Shown: piece by piece, positions 26,897 to 35,986 of the stretch
How the letters are laid out: each line of letters opens with the position of its first letter
How positions within the stretch are numbered: position 1 is the first letter of the stretch
Origin: Sphingobacterium sp. SRCM116780
GTDB taxonomy: Bacteria > Bacteroidota > Bacteroidia > Sphingobacteriales > Sphingobacteriaceae
Length of the DNA stretch: 64,000 nucleotides
Direction: 5' to 3'
Assembly (NCBI RefSeq): GCF_021442025.1
Contig: NZ_CP090446.1
Coordinates: 1,178,001 to 1,242,000, forward strand
Position numbers and translations under genes: made by a program
Notes under the pieces: generated by a model
The model's database searches: none
Told to the model about the DNA's origin: nothing
Seen by the model: the letters and a program-made list of their open reading frames with translations, nothing else

Positions 26897-27061
26897 TTTT
26901 TTAGCCTTCGCTTTTGGCTTTTCTGTTTTTGGAGGTTTTTCTTTCGCAACCCGAGCTGGTTTCGCAGCAATTTCTACCTTTGGTTTTTCTTGTGGACGCC
27001 TGTTACCATAAGATCCATTTGCAATTTTTCCTTTTTTACTTTTGATATCGCCTTTTCCCAT
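26894..27061 (-). CDS. Ribosomal protein THX (bTHX), extended form
   Basis: A 55-codon frame starts at the ATG at 27061: MGKGDIKSKKGKIANGSYGN followed by RRPQEKP. This is the ribosomal protein THX signature (MGKGD, KxGKI, GSYG, RRP), a tiny basic 30S protein known from Thermus and widespread in Bacteroidota. A Lys/Ala/Pro-rich tail of about 30 residues extends beyond the usual 25-30 residue core. The frame is short and easily missed. Its stop codon sits in the terminator stem. Confidence 0.88.
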   Translation of the reverse strand: MGKGDIKSKKGKIANGSYGNRRPQEKPKVEIAAKPARVAKEKPPKTEKPKAKAKK

Positions 27062-27161
27062 ATTGAAAGATATAAAATTTAGTGATAAAATATTTTATTC
27101 GACTTTTTTACCGCCGAATATTCTAATTTAAAAAAATTAAAATTAAATTTCAAGTCGAATA

Positions 27162-27770
27162 TTATAGTGTAGGAAATATTTTTTTCTGTATGTCGATCTT
27201 AAAATTACTTTTTAAAGTATTAAAAAAGGTCTCATTATTGGGAAGATTTTCCCATATCAAATACGGTATTTCAATGATTTCGTCTTTAGTTTTCAATCTA
27301 AAATAACCAAATAATAGTCCTTTCGTATGTTGTATAGATTCAACTTGTTGAACCATTCTTACATCTTTTAAGATATTAAATCGATAGGGTTCTTTTGTGA
27401 GAGATTCAACGATAACCTCATTATTTTGTTGATTGTACCAAATCACTTGATTTTTTGTCCTTTTTAAATGATTGGTAAATAGAAATAGATAGCCAATCAT
27501 ATAAATAGCTATAGGGAGTAGAAATAGTAATATTTTAACTTTGACAATTAGCGCCAACATAATAATCAGCAGAACAAATCCTATTCCAGCATTTTTCAGT
27601 ACTTTTTGAGAAGTATCTGCAATGATGACCTTTGTCGTATCTATTTTTTGATAACCATTTTTTACAATAATAGCTGGACTATTGCTTTCTGTAAATGTTG
27701 CTTTTAGTTTTTTACTGATGAAGTATAATAAAAAAAGAAGCAGTCCAGCTATTAAAATAATTTTGGTCAT
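27162..27770 (-). CDS. Conserved membrane-anchored protein, unknown function
   Basis: The 202-residue protein has an N-terminal membrane helix (IILIAGLLLFLLYFISKKL) and a central pair (IGFVLLIIMLALIV, ILLFLLPIAIYMIGYLFLFTN), then a soluble C-terminal region with LKTKDEIIEIPYLIWENLP. The layout resembles small PH-like membrane proteins of unknown role, but I cannot name a family. It starts 13 bases after the panB stop on the same strand and may be co-transcribed with panB. Confidence 0.72.
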   Translation of the reverse strand: MTKIILIAGLLLFLLYFISKKLKATFTESNSPAIIVKNGYQKIDTTKVIIADTSQKVLKNAGIGFVLLIIMLALIVKVKILLFLLPIAIYMIGYLFLFTNHLKRTKNQVIWYNQQNNEVIVESLTKEPYRFNILKDVRMVQQVESIQHTKGLLFGYFRLKTKDEIIEIPYLIWENLPNNETFFNTLKSNFKIDIQKKIFPTL

Positions 27771-27783
27771 GATAGCTTATTTA

Positions 27784-28599
27784 CTAATATTGTTCGTCAT
27801 CATTTGGATAGCTTATAGCTTTCACATCAGCTACATATTGTCCAACTGCATCCGTTATTCCTTGATACAAGTTGGCATACTGTCTTAAGAATTTTGGTTT
27901 AAACCCCTTTGTCATTCCTAACATATCATTTACCACAAGCACTTGTCCATCACAATCGTGACCTGCTCCAATACCAATGATTGGGATGTGTAAAGAGGCA
28001 GTTACTTCTGCTGTTAGTGTCGCTGGAATTTTTTCCAATACAATTGCAAAACATCCTGCTTCTTGAAGAGCTAAGGCATCTGCTTTTAGTTTTTCGGCTT
28101 CCGTCTCTTCTTTTGCGCGTACGCCAAAACTACCAAATTTGTTAATGGCTTGTGGGGTTAATCCCAGATGACCACAAACGGGAATACCTGCATTTATAAT
28201 TTTTTTGATGTTATCTATAATTTCGAGTCCACCTTCCAATTTCAATGCATGTGCTCCAGATTCTTTCATGACACGTACTGCAGATTGGTATGCTTGGTCA
28301 ACACTGCCTTGGTATTCACCAAATGGAAGATCTACTAAAACCATAGCTCTATTTGTACCTCGGACAACAGATGCAGCATGATAAATCATTTGGTCCAATG
28401 TGATAGGTAATGTGGTTTCATAACCTGCAAATACATTGGCAGCAGAATCTCCGACTAAAATAATGTCGATTCCACCTTCGTCAAGTGCTTTTGCCATTGT
28501 GAAATCATAACCCGTTAACATCGCTATTTTTTCTTGACGATGTTTCATCTCCTGTACTTGTACTGTTGTGATACGTTTTATTTCTTTGTTTACAGACAT
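27784..28599 (-). CDS. panB: Ketopantoate hydroxymethyltransferase
   Basis: The 271-residue PanB catalyses the first committed step of pantothenate (coenzyme A) synthesis, adding a hydroxymethyl group from methylene-THF to 2-oxoisovalerate. Visible motifs are LTGYDFTMAKALDEGGIDIILVGDS near residue 28, LPITLDQMIYH, LPFGEYQGS near 91, ALKLEGG near 118, VCGHLGLTPQAINKFG near 140 and GIGAGHDCDGQVLVVND near 205. No panC or panD follows. Confidence 0.95.
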   Translation of the reverse strand: MSVNKEIKRITTVQVQEMKHRQEKIAMLTGYDFTMAKALDEGGIDIILVGDSAANVFAGYETTLPITLDQMIYHAASVVRGTNRAMVLVDLPFGEYQGSVDQAYQSAVRVMKESGAHALKLEGGLEIIDNIKKIINAGIPVCGHLGLTPQAINKFGSFGVRAKEETEAEKLKADALALQEAGCFAIVLEKIPATLTAEVTASLHIPIIGIGAGHDCDGQVLVVNDMLGMTKGFKPKFLRQYANLYQGITDAVGQYVADVKAISYPNDDEQY

Positions 28600-28619
28600 T
28601 ACTGATTTATTTAATTAGT

Positions 28620-28627
28620 CAAAATTA
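28620..28627 (-). promoter_or_regulatory. -7 element (TAATTTTG) for panB
   Basis: TAATTTTG on the minus strand matches TAnnTTTG, 20 bases before the panB ATG. Confidence 0.5.
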
Positions 28628-28712
28628 GAGAAATTCGTTGAATTAAGGTCATTAATTATCGATTTAAAAATGATAGTTTGCTAATTTGGAGGCTAAATTG
28701 TTTTGATTTTAT

Positions 28713-28720
28713 TATTTTTG
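28713..28720 (+). promoter_or_regulatory. -7 element (TATTTTTG) for the RluA-type synthase
   Basis: TATTTTTG matches TAnnTTTG and lies only 4 bases before the ATG at 28725, implying a leaderless or nearly leaderless mRNA. Confidence 0.6.
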
Positions 28721-28724
28721 TAGG

Positions 28725-29468
28725 ATGAGAGAAAACGAAACTCGCTTATTTAAATTTCCGAAATTTTCTGATCTAATTGTTTTTGAAGATGATAACTTGA
28801 TTGTCATCAATAAACCGCCTTTTGTGGCATCTTTGGATGAACGAGAGGGAGGAGAGGTTAATGTTTTACGATTGGCAAAAAAATATTATGCTGACGCTCA
28901 AATTTGTCATCGGTTAGATAAGGAAACTTCAGGTTTGTTGCTGATTGCGAAAAATCCAGAAACTTATCGTGCTGTATCTATTGAATTTGAAAAACGTCGG
29001 GTCAATAAAACTTACCATGCCATAATTGGAGGCACACATACTTTTACAGATCTTAAGGTTGATCTTCCAATTTTAAATCAGGGCAATAAAAATGTATCTA
29101 TTGATCGTACAAATGGTAAAGCTGCGGTAACAATTTTTAATTCAATTCGATATTTTAATCATTTTACATTAGTCGAATGTAAACCGATTACTGGTCGTAT
29201 GCATCAGATACGTATTCACTTAGCAACTCAACATGCTGCTATCGTGGGAGATGATATGTATCGTGGAAAACCTGTGTATTTATCGCAGATCAAAAAACGT
29301 GGATTTACCATGTCTAAAAATGAGGAAGAACAACCGATTATGAAACGTTTTGCTCTTCACTCCAAATATGTGGATTTTACAATAGATGGTAAGAAGTATG
29401 AATTTGAAGCCCCTTATCCAAAAGATTTTGCTACTTTATTAAAGCAATTGGAAAAATTTGATTCTTAA
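28725..29468 (+). CDS. RluA-family RNA pseudouridine synthase
   Basis: The 247-residue protein has ICHRLDKETSGLLLIAKN near residue 63, the HRLD motif with the catalytic Asp, followed by RRVNKTYHAIIGG and GRMHQIRIHLATQHAAIVGDDMY near 152, the second RluA signature. There is no S4 domain, so it is the short stand-alone type. It converts uridine to pseudouridine in rRNA or tRNA; the position cannot be read. It leads a plus-strand group with the TlpA-type gene (13-base gap) and pyrF. Confidence 0.92.
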   Translation: MRENETRLFKFPKFSDLIVFEDDNLIVINKPPFVASLDEREGGEVNVLRLAKKYYADAQICHRLDKETSGLLLIAKNPETYRAVSIEFEKRRVNKTYHAIIGGTHTFTDLKVDLPILNQGNKNVSIDRTNGKAAVTIFNSIRYFNHFTLVECKPITGRMHQIRIHLATQHAAIVGDDMYRGKPVYLSQIKKRGFTMSKNEEEQPIMKRFALHSKYVDFTIDGKKYEFEAPYPKDFATLLKQLEKFDS

Positions 29469-29481
29469 AATTTTGTAAGAC

Positions 29482-30066
29482 ATGACTCCAAAAACGAAAA
29501 AAATAATAGGAAATTCTTTATTTGTGGTGCTTATTTTGTTATTGATTTGGCCAACTAGTAGAGCTTATTTTCAACAAGGTTTAATGAAGATTGGTTTATT
29601 TAAACCTTCACTCGAAAAACCTAAAGAGGCTGATTTAAAAAAAGTTGTACCTACTGCAAAAGCAATTTCTTTTAAAAATGATAAAGGAGAGATTGTCCAT
29701 ATGGATGATTTGAAGGGAAAAGTTGTATTTATTAATTTTTGGGCGACATGGTGTCCTCCTTGTGTTGCTGAGATGCCTTCCATTGGAACTTTATATGAAA
29801 AATTGAAAGATAATAAAGATGTTGTTTTTCTTATTGTAGAAATCGAAGGAGAGGCAGAAAAGGCAAAAGCTTTTATGCAGGAAAAGAAATTGAACTTACC
29901 GGTATACTATCCAAATTCTGAAATTCCTCAAGATTGGTTAGGTGGTTCAATACCTACAACATTAATGATAAACAAGTATGGGGAAATTGCAGCTAAACAC
30001 GAAGGCTTAGCAGACTATTCCCGTCAAGAGGTTTTCGATTTTATTATTGAATTAACAAAAAAGTAA
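29482..30066 (+). CDS. TlpA-type membrane-anchored thioredoxin
   Basis: The 194-residue protein has an N-terminal anchor helix ([17 protein letters not shown]), then a thioredoxin fold with [20 protein letters not shown] near residue 84 (WCPPC redox site) and [15 protein letters not shown] near 155 (the cis-Pro). It most likely acts as a thiol-disulfide reductase facing the periplasm. It is 16 bases upstream of pyrF, with no functional link visible. Confidence 0.9.
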   Translation: MTPKTKKIIGNSLFVVLILLLIWPTSRAYFQQGLMKIGLFKPSLEKPKEADLKKVVPTAKAISFKNDKGEIVHMDDLKGKVVFINFWATWCPPCVAEMPSIGTLYEKLKDNKDVVFLIVEIEGEAEKAKAFMQEKKLNLPVYYPNSEIPQDWLGGSIPTTLMINKYGEIAAKHEGLADYSRQEVFDFIIELTKK

Positions 30067-30082
30067 GAAGACAATAATCAGT

Positions 30083-30919
30083 ATGACAAGAGCAGAACTT
30101 ATTCAACAGATCAAAATAAAGAAGACATTTCTTTGTGTTGGCTTGGATACAGATATCACGAAAATACCTGAACATTTATTGGCTGAGGAAGATCCAATTT
30201 ATGCTTTTAACAAAGCAATTATTGATGCTACAGCAGATTTATGTGTTGCTTATAAGCCCAATATCGCTTTTTATGAAAGCTATGGAGTTAAAGGGTGGCA
30301 ATCACTACAGAAAACTTGGGCTGCTTTGCCTAAAGATTGCTTGAGTATTGCGGACGCCAAGCGTGGGGATATTGGAAATACATCAAAAATGTATGCTCAG
30401 GCCTTTTTTGATGAGAAGCAATCCGGATTAGGTTTTGATTCGATTACTATTGCTCCTTACATGGGAAATGATTCTGTAACTCCTTTTTTGGATTTTGAAG
30501 GAAAATGGGCGATTGTATTGGCATTGACCTCTAATCAAGGAAGTTTGGACTTTCAGAATTTTGAAAATGCTTCAGGGACACAATTATTTGAACAGGTGAT
30601 TGATAAGGTAAATACCTGGGGAACGATCGAAAATTTGATGTACGTAGTGGGGGCCACCCGTGGAGAGGGATTCATCAAAATCCGTGAACATGCACCAGAA
30701 CATTTTCTATTGGTACCTGGAGTTGGTGCTCAAGGTGGTTCTCTTCAAGATGTTTGTCAGTACGGAATGAACAAAGATTGTGGTCTTTTAGTGAATAGTA
30801 CGCGTGGAATAATTTATGCTTCTAATGGGCTCGATTTTGCTGAAAAAGCACGAGAAGAAGCTCTGAAATTGCAAAAGGAAATGGAAGCTGAATTAATTAA
30901 AGCTGGAATTATCAACTAG
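30083..30919 (+). CDS. pyrF: Orotidine-5'-phosphate decarboxylase (type 2)
   Basis: The 278-residue length matches the longer type-2 Pyr[15 protein letters not shown] starts the barrel; [12 protein letters not shown] near 57 and [22 protein letters not shown] near 88 carry the catalytic Lys/Asp network; [10 protein letters not shown] and [14 protein letters not shown] bind the phosphate near 215. It makes UMP from OMP, the last step of pyrimidine synthesis. A terminator follows directly. Confidence 0.95.
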   Translation: MTRAELIQQIKIKKTFLCVGLDTDITKIPEHLLAEEDPIYAFNKAIIDATADLCVAYKPNIAFYESYGVKGWQSLQKTWAALPKDCLSIADAKRGDIGNTSKMYAQAFFDEKQSGLGFDSITIAPYMGNDSVTPFLDFEGKWAIVLALTSNQGSLDFQNFENASGTQLFEQVIDKVNTWGTIENLMYVVGATRGEGFIKIREHAPEHFLLVPGVGAQGGSLQDVCQYGMNKDCGLLVNSTRGIIYASNGLDFAEKAREEALKLQKEMEAELIKAGIIN

Positions 30920-30941
30920 ATTGATCCATTAAAATATACTG

Positions 30942-30978
30942 AAAAGCTTCATGTCGAAATATATGAAGCTTTTTTTTG
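30942..30978 (+). terminator. Terminator after pyrF
   Basis: AAAGCTTCAT and its complement enclose an AT-rich loop, ending in a run of T. Confidence 0.85.
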
Positions 30979-31070
30979 TCACAAATTTTATATTTTGAGA
31001 AATTTTTAGTAACTAGAGTTAAAATTATGTTGGCAGAGTGGATGTTGTATACCACACAGATATAATGTAA

Positions 31071-31632
31071 ATGAAAATAATGAAAAGAAAAAATAGTTGG
31101 ATTCTTCTTGTATTAATCATCGTGATTTTCATTTCTATTCCTGTTTTTCATGTTTTGAAAACAAAGTGGAATGAAGATGATCATCATTCGGAAATACCTT
31201 ATGGCTATACGAATGATGCTAGTCAACTGAATTTAACAAAAGTAGATACTATTATACAGGTTCCAGAAAATAAAGAGGAAATTAAACAATTTGAGAGAAA
31301 CGCCTATTGACCTTTTAAATATAACCATTCGTGTTGTAAATCAGGATAATGATAGCTTCATGAATTATGCAAAAGAAGATATGTTTGGATTTGTATTCTT
31401 ATTTAATCAAAAGAAAACGAAAAAGCAGGAGCAGGAAATGAAAATACTAACAAACCAGATTCTGGATCAAGTATTAAAAAATGATGGAACATTTTATTTG
31501 CCTTATCGCTTACATATTGATAAGGATAAAATGAGGAAAGCTTATCCGCAAGCTGATTTGTTTTTTAAACAGAAACTGAAATATGATCCTAGTGAGATTT
31601 TCAGCAATAAATTTTATGAACATTATAAATAA
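31071..31632 (+). pseudogene. FAD-binding oxidoreductase gene with large internal deletion
   Basis: Two frames abut here. Residues 1-79 (31071-31310) form a membrane anchor plus IPYGYTNDASQLNLTKVDTI, the start of a FAD-linked (vanillyl-alcohol-oxidase-like) oxidase. The second frame (from about 31291 to 31632) is its C-terminus, with LRETPIDLLNITIRVVN, NYAKEDMFGFVFLFNQ, GTFYLPYRLH and ending AYPQADLFFKQKLKYDPSEIF. From memory such proteins are about 450-500 residues; the whole FAD-binding middle is missing and the ends are joined out of frame near 31285-31296. The first frame ends shortly after the junction. The gene is dead, or makes only a short fragment. Confidence 0.8.
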
Positions 31633-31716
31633 TTTCGAATGTGGAATGAATAAAGTTGATTATTCCCAGAGCGGGTATCGTATATTTAAGAATAACTTAT
31701 TATAAGAATACTACAG

Positions 31717-32988
31717 ATGATTAAAACAATAAATGTACTGCTATTGACTTGTCTGTTAACGGCAAGCCATGTACTATCTGCACAAGAGAAAGAAGCTAAT
31801 GTCGCCACGACAGCGGAAGTTGTAGTGCCAGAAGTAAGCTCTCTAAGTAATTCTAGCGATGACTCATACCAAGTCGCATGGGATCTTTACAAGGCGGAAA
31901 AGTATGAGGAAGCCCTAAAAGTTATCAATAAACTTATCGCTAAAGATAAAGGGAATGTGGCATATTATCAGGTAAAATGTTACATTCTGATTGGCTTAAA
32001 GAGAAATGCGGATATCATTACAACAGCAACTAAAGGACTTGAATTGGATGCTGAATATCATTCTTTTTATGATATTCGTGGAAATACCTATTATTTTGAT
32101 TTGAAACCAGAATTAGCGAGATCCGATTATCAAAAGATGATCCAACTCAAACAAGATAATGCGCGGTATTTTAACAATTTTCTGAAATTACTTAATGAAA
32201 TGCGTAAGGATGATGACATGATAAATGTGTTTGAGCTTTTTGAGAATAGTGTTAAAAGTGGAGAAGATATTGAAGAGCCTCACTATATCGCAGATGTTTA
32301 TTTTTATGGAGCATTGGCTTATCAACGCAAAAAGGATAATTTAAAAGCGGTTGAACTTCTGAGCAAAGCAATTGAAAATTCTCCTGAGGCCGCTATGTAC
32401 TATAATAATAGGGGCTTGATTTTTCAAGATCTGGAGAAATTATTACCAGCAAAGAAAGATTTGGATAAAGCTATTGAATTGGATAATGACAATCCTGTTT
32501 ATTATGAAAATAGATATTCTATTCTTTTTGATTTAAAGAAATATCAGGAAGCTCAAAATGATTTGTTGAAAGTTATTAGTTTAGGTAATTCGGATTTAGA
32601 TATATATGCATCATTAGCGCTGACCTACGATGTTCTTAATAATTATTCAAAAGCAGCTGAATATTATGATTTGGTTTTACAAAAAAGTCCAAAACAACGA
32701 GTTGTGCTTGGTAATTATGCTTATGCTTTATTTGAATTGAATCAAATCCCGAAATCAATTGAAATGTTTGAGCGTGCGCTTGTTTTAGATCCCTCGGAGA
32801 TAGATGTTTTAGTAGGTCTCGCGACCTTGTATCATTTGGATGGAAAAGAGTCTAAATCTGAAGAGATCGTTAAAGACATCAAGACAAAAACGAGTTACCA
32901 ATTAAACAAAAATCTATTACAAACGCTAGAGAAAGAAGATTATAAGTTCTCTTCAAAGTTTAAATCGGCTTGGGAAAAACTATTTTAA
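31717..32988 (+). CDS. Exported TPR-repeat protein
   Basis: The 423-residue protein has a signal peptide (VLLLTCLLTASHVLSAQ) and then about nine TPR-like units of 34 residues, for example WDLYKAEKYEEALKVINKLI, GALAYQRKKDNLKAVELLSK, YYNNRGLIFQDLEKLLPAKKD and LALTYDVLNNYSKAAEYYDL. It is presumably a periplasmic protein-protein scaffold; no enzymatic domain is visible. It stands alone between the broken oxidase and guaA. Confidence 0.87.
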   Translation: MIKTINVLLLTCLLTASHVLSAQEKEANVATTAEVVVPEVSSLSNSSDDSYQVAWDLYKAEKYEEALKVINKLIAKDKGNVAYYQVKCYILIGLKRNADIITTATKGLELDAEYHSFYDIRGNTYYFDLKPELARSDYQKMIQLKQDNARYFNNFLKLLNEMRKDDDMINVFELFENSVKSGEDIEEPHYIADVYFYGALAYQRKKDNLKAVELLSKAIENSPEAAMYYNNRGLIFQDLEKLLPAKKDLDKAIELDNDNPVYYENRYSILFDLKKYQEAQNDLLKVISLGNSDLDIYASLALTYDVLNNYSKAAEYYDLVLQKSPKQRVVLGNYAYALFELNQIPKSIEMFERALVLDPSEIDVLVGLATLYHLDGKESKSEEIVKDIKTKTSYQLNKNLLQTLEKEDYKFSSKFKSAWEKLF

Positions 32989-33004
32989 ATAGGGAGGATA
33001 TAGA

Positions 33005-33026
33005 GTGAACGTTTTGAAAAGTTTAG
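33005..33026 (+). repeat. Dispersed 21-base intergenic repeat, copy 1
   Basis: TGAACGTTTTGAAAAGTTTAG (33006-33026, with G before it) recurs at 39546-39566 with a single T-to-C change. It lies about 160 bases upstream of guaA. Confidence 0.5.
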
Positions 33027-33175
33027 TGGCAATAAATCAAAAGGTTAGTTGATACTTTTTAGCTGGCTTCTATATAATCTCATTACTGTAAAAATAATAG
33101 ATGTTTTTGTGATGAATCCAGTGTTTTGAATTGATTTTAGTCAAATTTCCATTCTATAAATTCATATCAAATGCG

Positions 33176-33183
33176 TACCTTTG
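33176..33183 (+). promoter_or_regulatory. -7 element (TACCTTTG) for guaA
   Basis: TACCTTTG matches TAnnTTTG and lies 4 bases before the ATG at 33188, so guaA is likely transcribed nearly leaderless. It also rules out the upstream in-frame extension to 33131. Confidence 0.62.
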
Positions 33184-33187
33184 CGGC

Positions 33188-34738
33188 ATGCCAGAAAAAA
33201 TTATAATTCTTGACTTTGGTTCGCAATACACGCAATTAATTGCGCGTCGTGTAAGAGAACTTAATGTATACTGTGAAATTCATCCTTTCAACAATCTGCC
33301 TGAATTTGACGAAACTGTAAAAGGTGTTATCCTATCAGGAAGTCCCTATTCAGTAAGACAAGAGGATGCTCCTCAAATAGATTTTAAATCAATTCAAGAG
33401 CGTTTTCCTTTATTGGGAGTTTGTTATGGTGCACAATATATCGCTCAACAATCTGGAGGTGAAGTTTTACCTTCTGAGATTCGCGAATATGGTCGTGCTA
33501 ATTTACAATTTGTGAATGCTGAGAATGAATTATTAACAGGTGTACCTGTTCAATCTCAAGTATGGATGTCACATGGTGATACAATAAAAGAAGTTCCTGC
33601 TAATTTTGAAATTATAGCAAGTACAGATAAAGTTCGCGTTGCTGCTTATCAAGTGGTGGGTACGAGAACTTATGGTATTCAGTTTCATCCAGAGGTGACG
33701 CATAGTACAGATGGTGTTGTGCTATTGAAGAATTTTGTTGTCAATATTTGTGGATGTGAGCAAGCATGGACACCAGATGCTTTTGCTGAAACAACAGTGG
33801 CTGCTTTAAAGGAACAATTGGGTGATGATCATGTTATCTTGGCTTTGTCAGGAGGAGTGGACTCTACTGTTGCTGCAGTTTTATTACATCAGGCGATAGG
33901 AAAAAATCTACATTGTATATTTGTAGATCATGGTTTACTACGTAAAAATGAATTCGAACAAGTGTTGGATTCCTATAAGAATATGGGACTTAACATCAAA
34001 GGTATAAACGCAAAAGAATTATTCTTTAGTCGTTTAGCTGGTGTTTCTGAACCTGAGCAAAAACGTAAAATTATTGGTAATTCTTTCATTGATGTATTTG
34101 ATGAAGCTGCGAAAGAGATTCAAAAAGAATTGCCAGAAGGTGTTGAAGCGAAATGGTTAGGTCAAGGTACGATCTATCCAGATATTATTGAATCCGTTTC
34201 AGTAAAGGGTCCATCGGCAACGATCAAATCACACCACAATGTTGGAGGTTTACCTGATTTCATGAAATTGAAAGTGGTAGAACCCTTGAAAACTTTATTT
34301 AAAGATGAGGTAAGACGTGTGGGAAAAACGTTAGGTGTTGATCCTGCTATTTTAGGAAGACATCCTTTTCCTGGACCTGGTTTAGCGATTCGTATTTTGG
34401 GTGATATTACGGAAGATCGCGTTCGCATTGTACAAGAAGCAGATGATATTTTTATCCGTAATCTAAAAGAGGCAGGATGGTATGATAAAGTTTGGCAAGC
34501 TGGCACGATTTTTCTTCCCGTTCGTTCTGTAGGTGTGATGGGAGATGAGCGTACTTATGAACATGTGGTTAGTTTACGTGCGGTAGGTTCATTGGATGGA
34601 ATGACTGCAGATTGGATTCACTTACCTTATGACTTGTTGGCTAAGATTTCAAATGAAATTATTAACCATGTTAAAGGAATTAATAGAGTAGTATATGACA
34701 TCAGTTCTAAACCACCAGCAACGATTGAGTGGGAATAA
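33188..34738 (+). CDS. guaA: GMP synthase (glutamine-hydrolysing)
   Basis: From the ATG at 33188 the protein has 516 residues and begins at once with [20 protein letters not shown], the class I amidotransferase start; 19 upstream in-frame residues are not family-like. [13 protein letters not shown] near 80 holds the nucleophile Cys, and [12 protein letters not shown] near 166 holds the His and Glu. The ATP-pyrophosphatase loop is [15 protein letters not shown] near 219; the dimerization domain includes [14 protein letters not shown]. It converts XMP to GMP. The downstream gene's start overlaps its end. Confidence 0.97.
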   Translation: MPEKIIILDFGSQYTQLIARRVRELNVYCEIHPFNNLPEFDETVKGVILSGSPYSVRQEDAPQIDFKSIQERFPLLGVCYGAQYIAQQSGGEVLPSEIREYGRANLQFVNAENELLTGVPVQSQVWMSHGDTIKEVPANFEIIASTDKVRVAAYQVVGTRTYGIQFHPEVTHSTDGVVLLKNFVVNICGCEQAWTPDAFAETTVAALKEQLGDDHVILALSGGVDSTVAAVLLHQAIGKNLHCIFVDHGLLRKNEFEQVLDSYKNMGLNIKGINAKELFFSRLAGVSEPEQKRKIIGNSFIDVFDEAAKEIQKELPEGVEAKWLGQGTIYPDIIESVSVKGPSATIKSHHNVGGLPDFMKLKVVEPLKTLFKDEVRRVGKTLGVDPAILGRHPFPGPGLAIRILGDITEDRVRIVQEADDIFIRNLKEAGWYDKVWQAGTIFLPVRSVGVMGDERTYEHVVSLRAVGSLDGMTADWIHLPYDLLAKISNEIINHVKGINRVVYDISSKPPATIEWE

Positions 34739-35984
34739 GGTTGTTCTAGCAGTAGCATTGGCATTAAGCCTGGCAAGCTGTACAACACAAAAAAAAGGCG
34801 TACTTCGCTCACCTTCTTATACAAAGGGTGAGCAAGGTACGGTTTCTACTGGAGCGCCTTCTGCAACTCAAAAAGCAGAAGAAACTAAAAAATTGGATGC
34901 CGCAAAAGCGAGTGAAAATCTGAAAAAGCAAAAGACAATTGCACTACTTTTACCATTTCAATTAAACCATATCTCAGGCTATAGACCAACATCTGAAGAC
35001 GTGAAAAGATCGGCTCTGGCTTTGGATTTTTATCAAGGTTTTCAATTGGGGATAGAGGAACTCGGTGCAAAAGGAAGTAAATTTAATCTTCAGGTTGTCG
35101 ATTCTGAAGATGATAATTTTAGAAATGCTTCTTTAGCGACCTCTTCAATTATTAAAAATGCTAATTTGATTGTTGGACCTGTTTATCCAAAGGAAATTAA
35201 AGCTTTTGCTCAGTCTTTTAAGGACAAAAATATTCTTCAAATTTCTCCTTTAGCAGCGAGTTTAGCTTCGGATTTCTCCATTCCAAATTTAGTGTCTTTA
35301 ACACCCTCTATTCGTACTCATTCGGAAGTGATGGCTAAGTACGTGTCGAAACAATATGGTTACGGTGATGTTGTTTTGGTCTACAATATACAGGATGCAG
35401 ATAGCAAACAGTTTTTAGATAATTTTACTTCAGAAGTATTAGGTTATAATAAAAATGTTCAGATTAAAGTAGTTACTACGATTGCAGAACTAAATGAAAA
35501 TCTAGTGGTTGCAGGTACTAATCATCTTGTTTGTGGAACAACGAATAAGAACCAAATAAGAGCTTTGCTTGCAAATATGGATGTACAGAGTTCTGAATCT
35601 GGTTATGCATTTAAATTATACGGTCATCCCAATTGGGCAAAATTGTCTTTTGATGAATATACCAATATGGATAGTTATGAGTTGACTGTTACGACCTCTT
35701 CATTAGTGGACGAATATGCCGAAAAGACTAGAAGATTTGACAATAATTATAAAGCTAAATTTACGGTAAGTCCCTCTGATTTTTCTTATAAAGGATATGA
35801 TGCTGCAATTTATTTTGGTAATCTCCTGTCTAAATATGGGTCAGATATTGCTCAATATTTGGTGAAGGAAACATATACAGGAATAAATAACGAATTCAGT
35901 TTTGATTATTTTCCAAACTGGGGATACATAAATAGAGGGGTTAGGTTTATGGTTTACCATAATAATCGTTTTGATAGCAAGTAA
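34695..35984 (+). CDS. Periplasmic-binding-fold lipoprotein (PBP1 type)
   Basis: The 429-residue protein has a lipoprotein signal, [19 protein letters not shown], with lipobox LASC (Cys near residue 29). The ATG at 34695 overlaps the guaA end by 44 bases; a TTG at 34725 would overlap by 14. From about 75, [35 protein letters not shown] and [20 protein letters not shown] form a type-1 periplasmic-binding fold like amino-acid ABC-transporter binding proteins. In Bacteroidota related lipoproteins often also carry LysM; none is seen here. No ABC permease is nearby, so a scaffold or sensing role is possible. Confidence 0.83.
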   Translation: MTSVLNHQQRLSGNKVVLAVALALSLASCTTQKKGVLRSPSYTKGEQGTVSTGAPSATQKAEETKKLDAAKASENLKKQKTIALLLPFQLNHISGYRPTSEDVKRSALALDFYQGFQLGIEELGAKGSKFNLQVVDSEDDNFRNASLATSSIIKNANLIVGPVYPKEIKAFAQSFKDKNILQISPLAASLASDFSIPNLVSLTPSIRTHSEVMAKYVSKQYGYGDVVLVYNIQDADSKQFLDNFTSEVLGYNKNVQIKVVTTIAELNENLVVAGTNHLVCGTTNKNQIRALLANMDVQSSESGYAFKLYGHPNWAKLSFDEYTNMDSYELTVTTSSLVDEYAEKTRRFDNNYKAKFTVSPSDFSYKGYDAAIYFGNLLSKYGSDIAQYLVKETYTGINNEFSFDYFPNWGYINRGVRFMVYHNNRFDSK

Positions 35985-35986
35985 GC

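Noticed and set aside
31291..31632. Independent 113-residue gene
   Set aside because: It begins at a TTG inside the preceding frame and matches only the C-terminus of a FAD oxidase, so it is better read as part of a deleted gene.
33131..33187. 19-residue extension of guaA
   Set aside because: It contains the -7 box, and GMP synthase normally begins at the [13 protein letters not shown] start.
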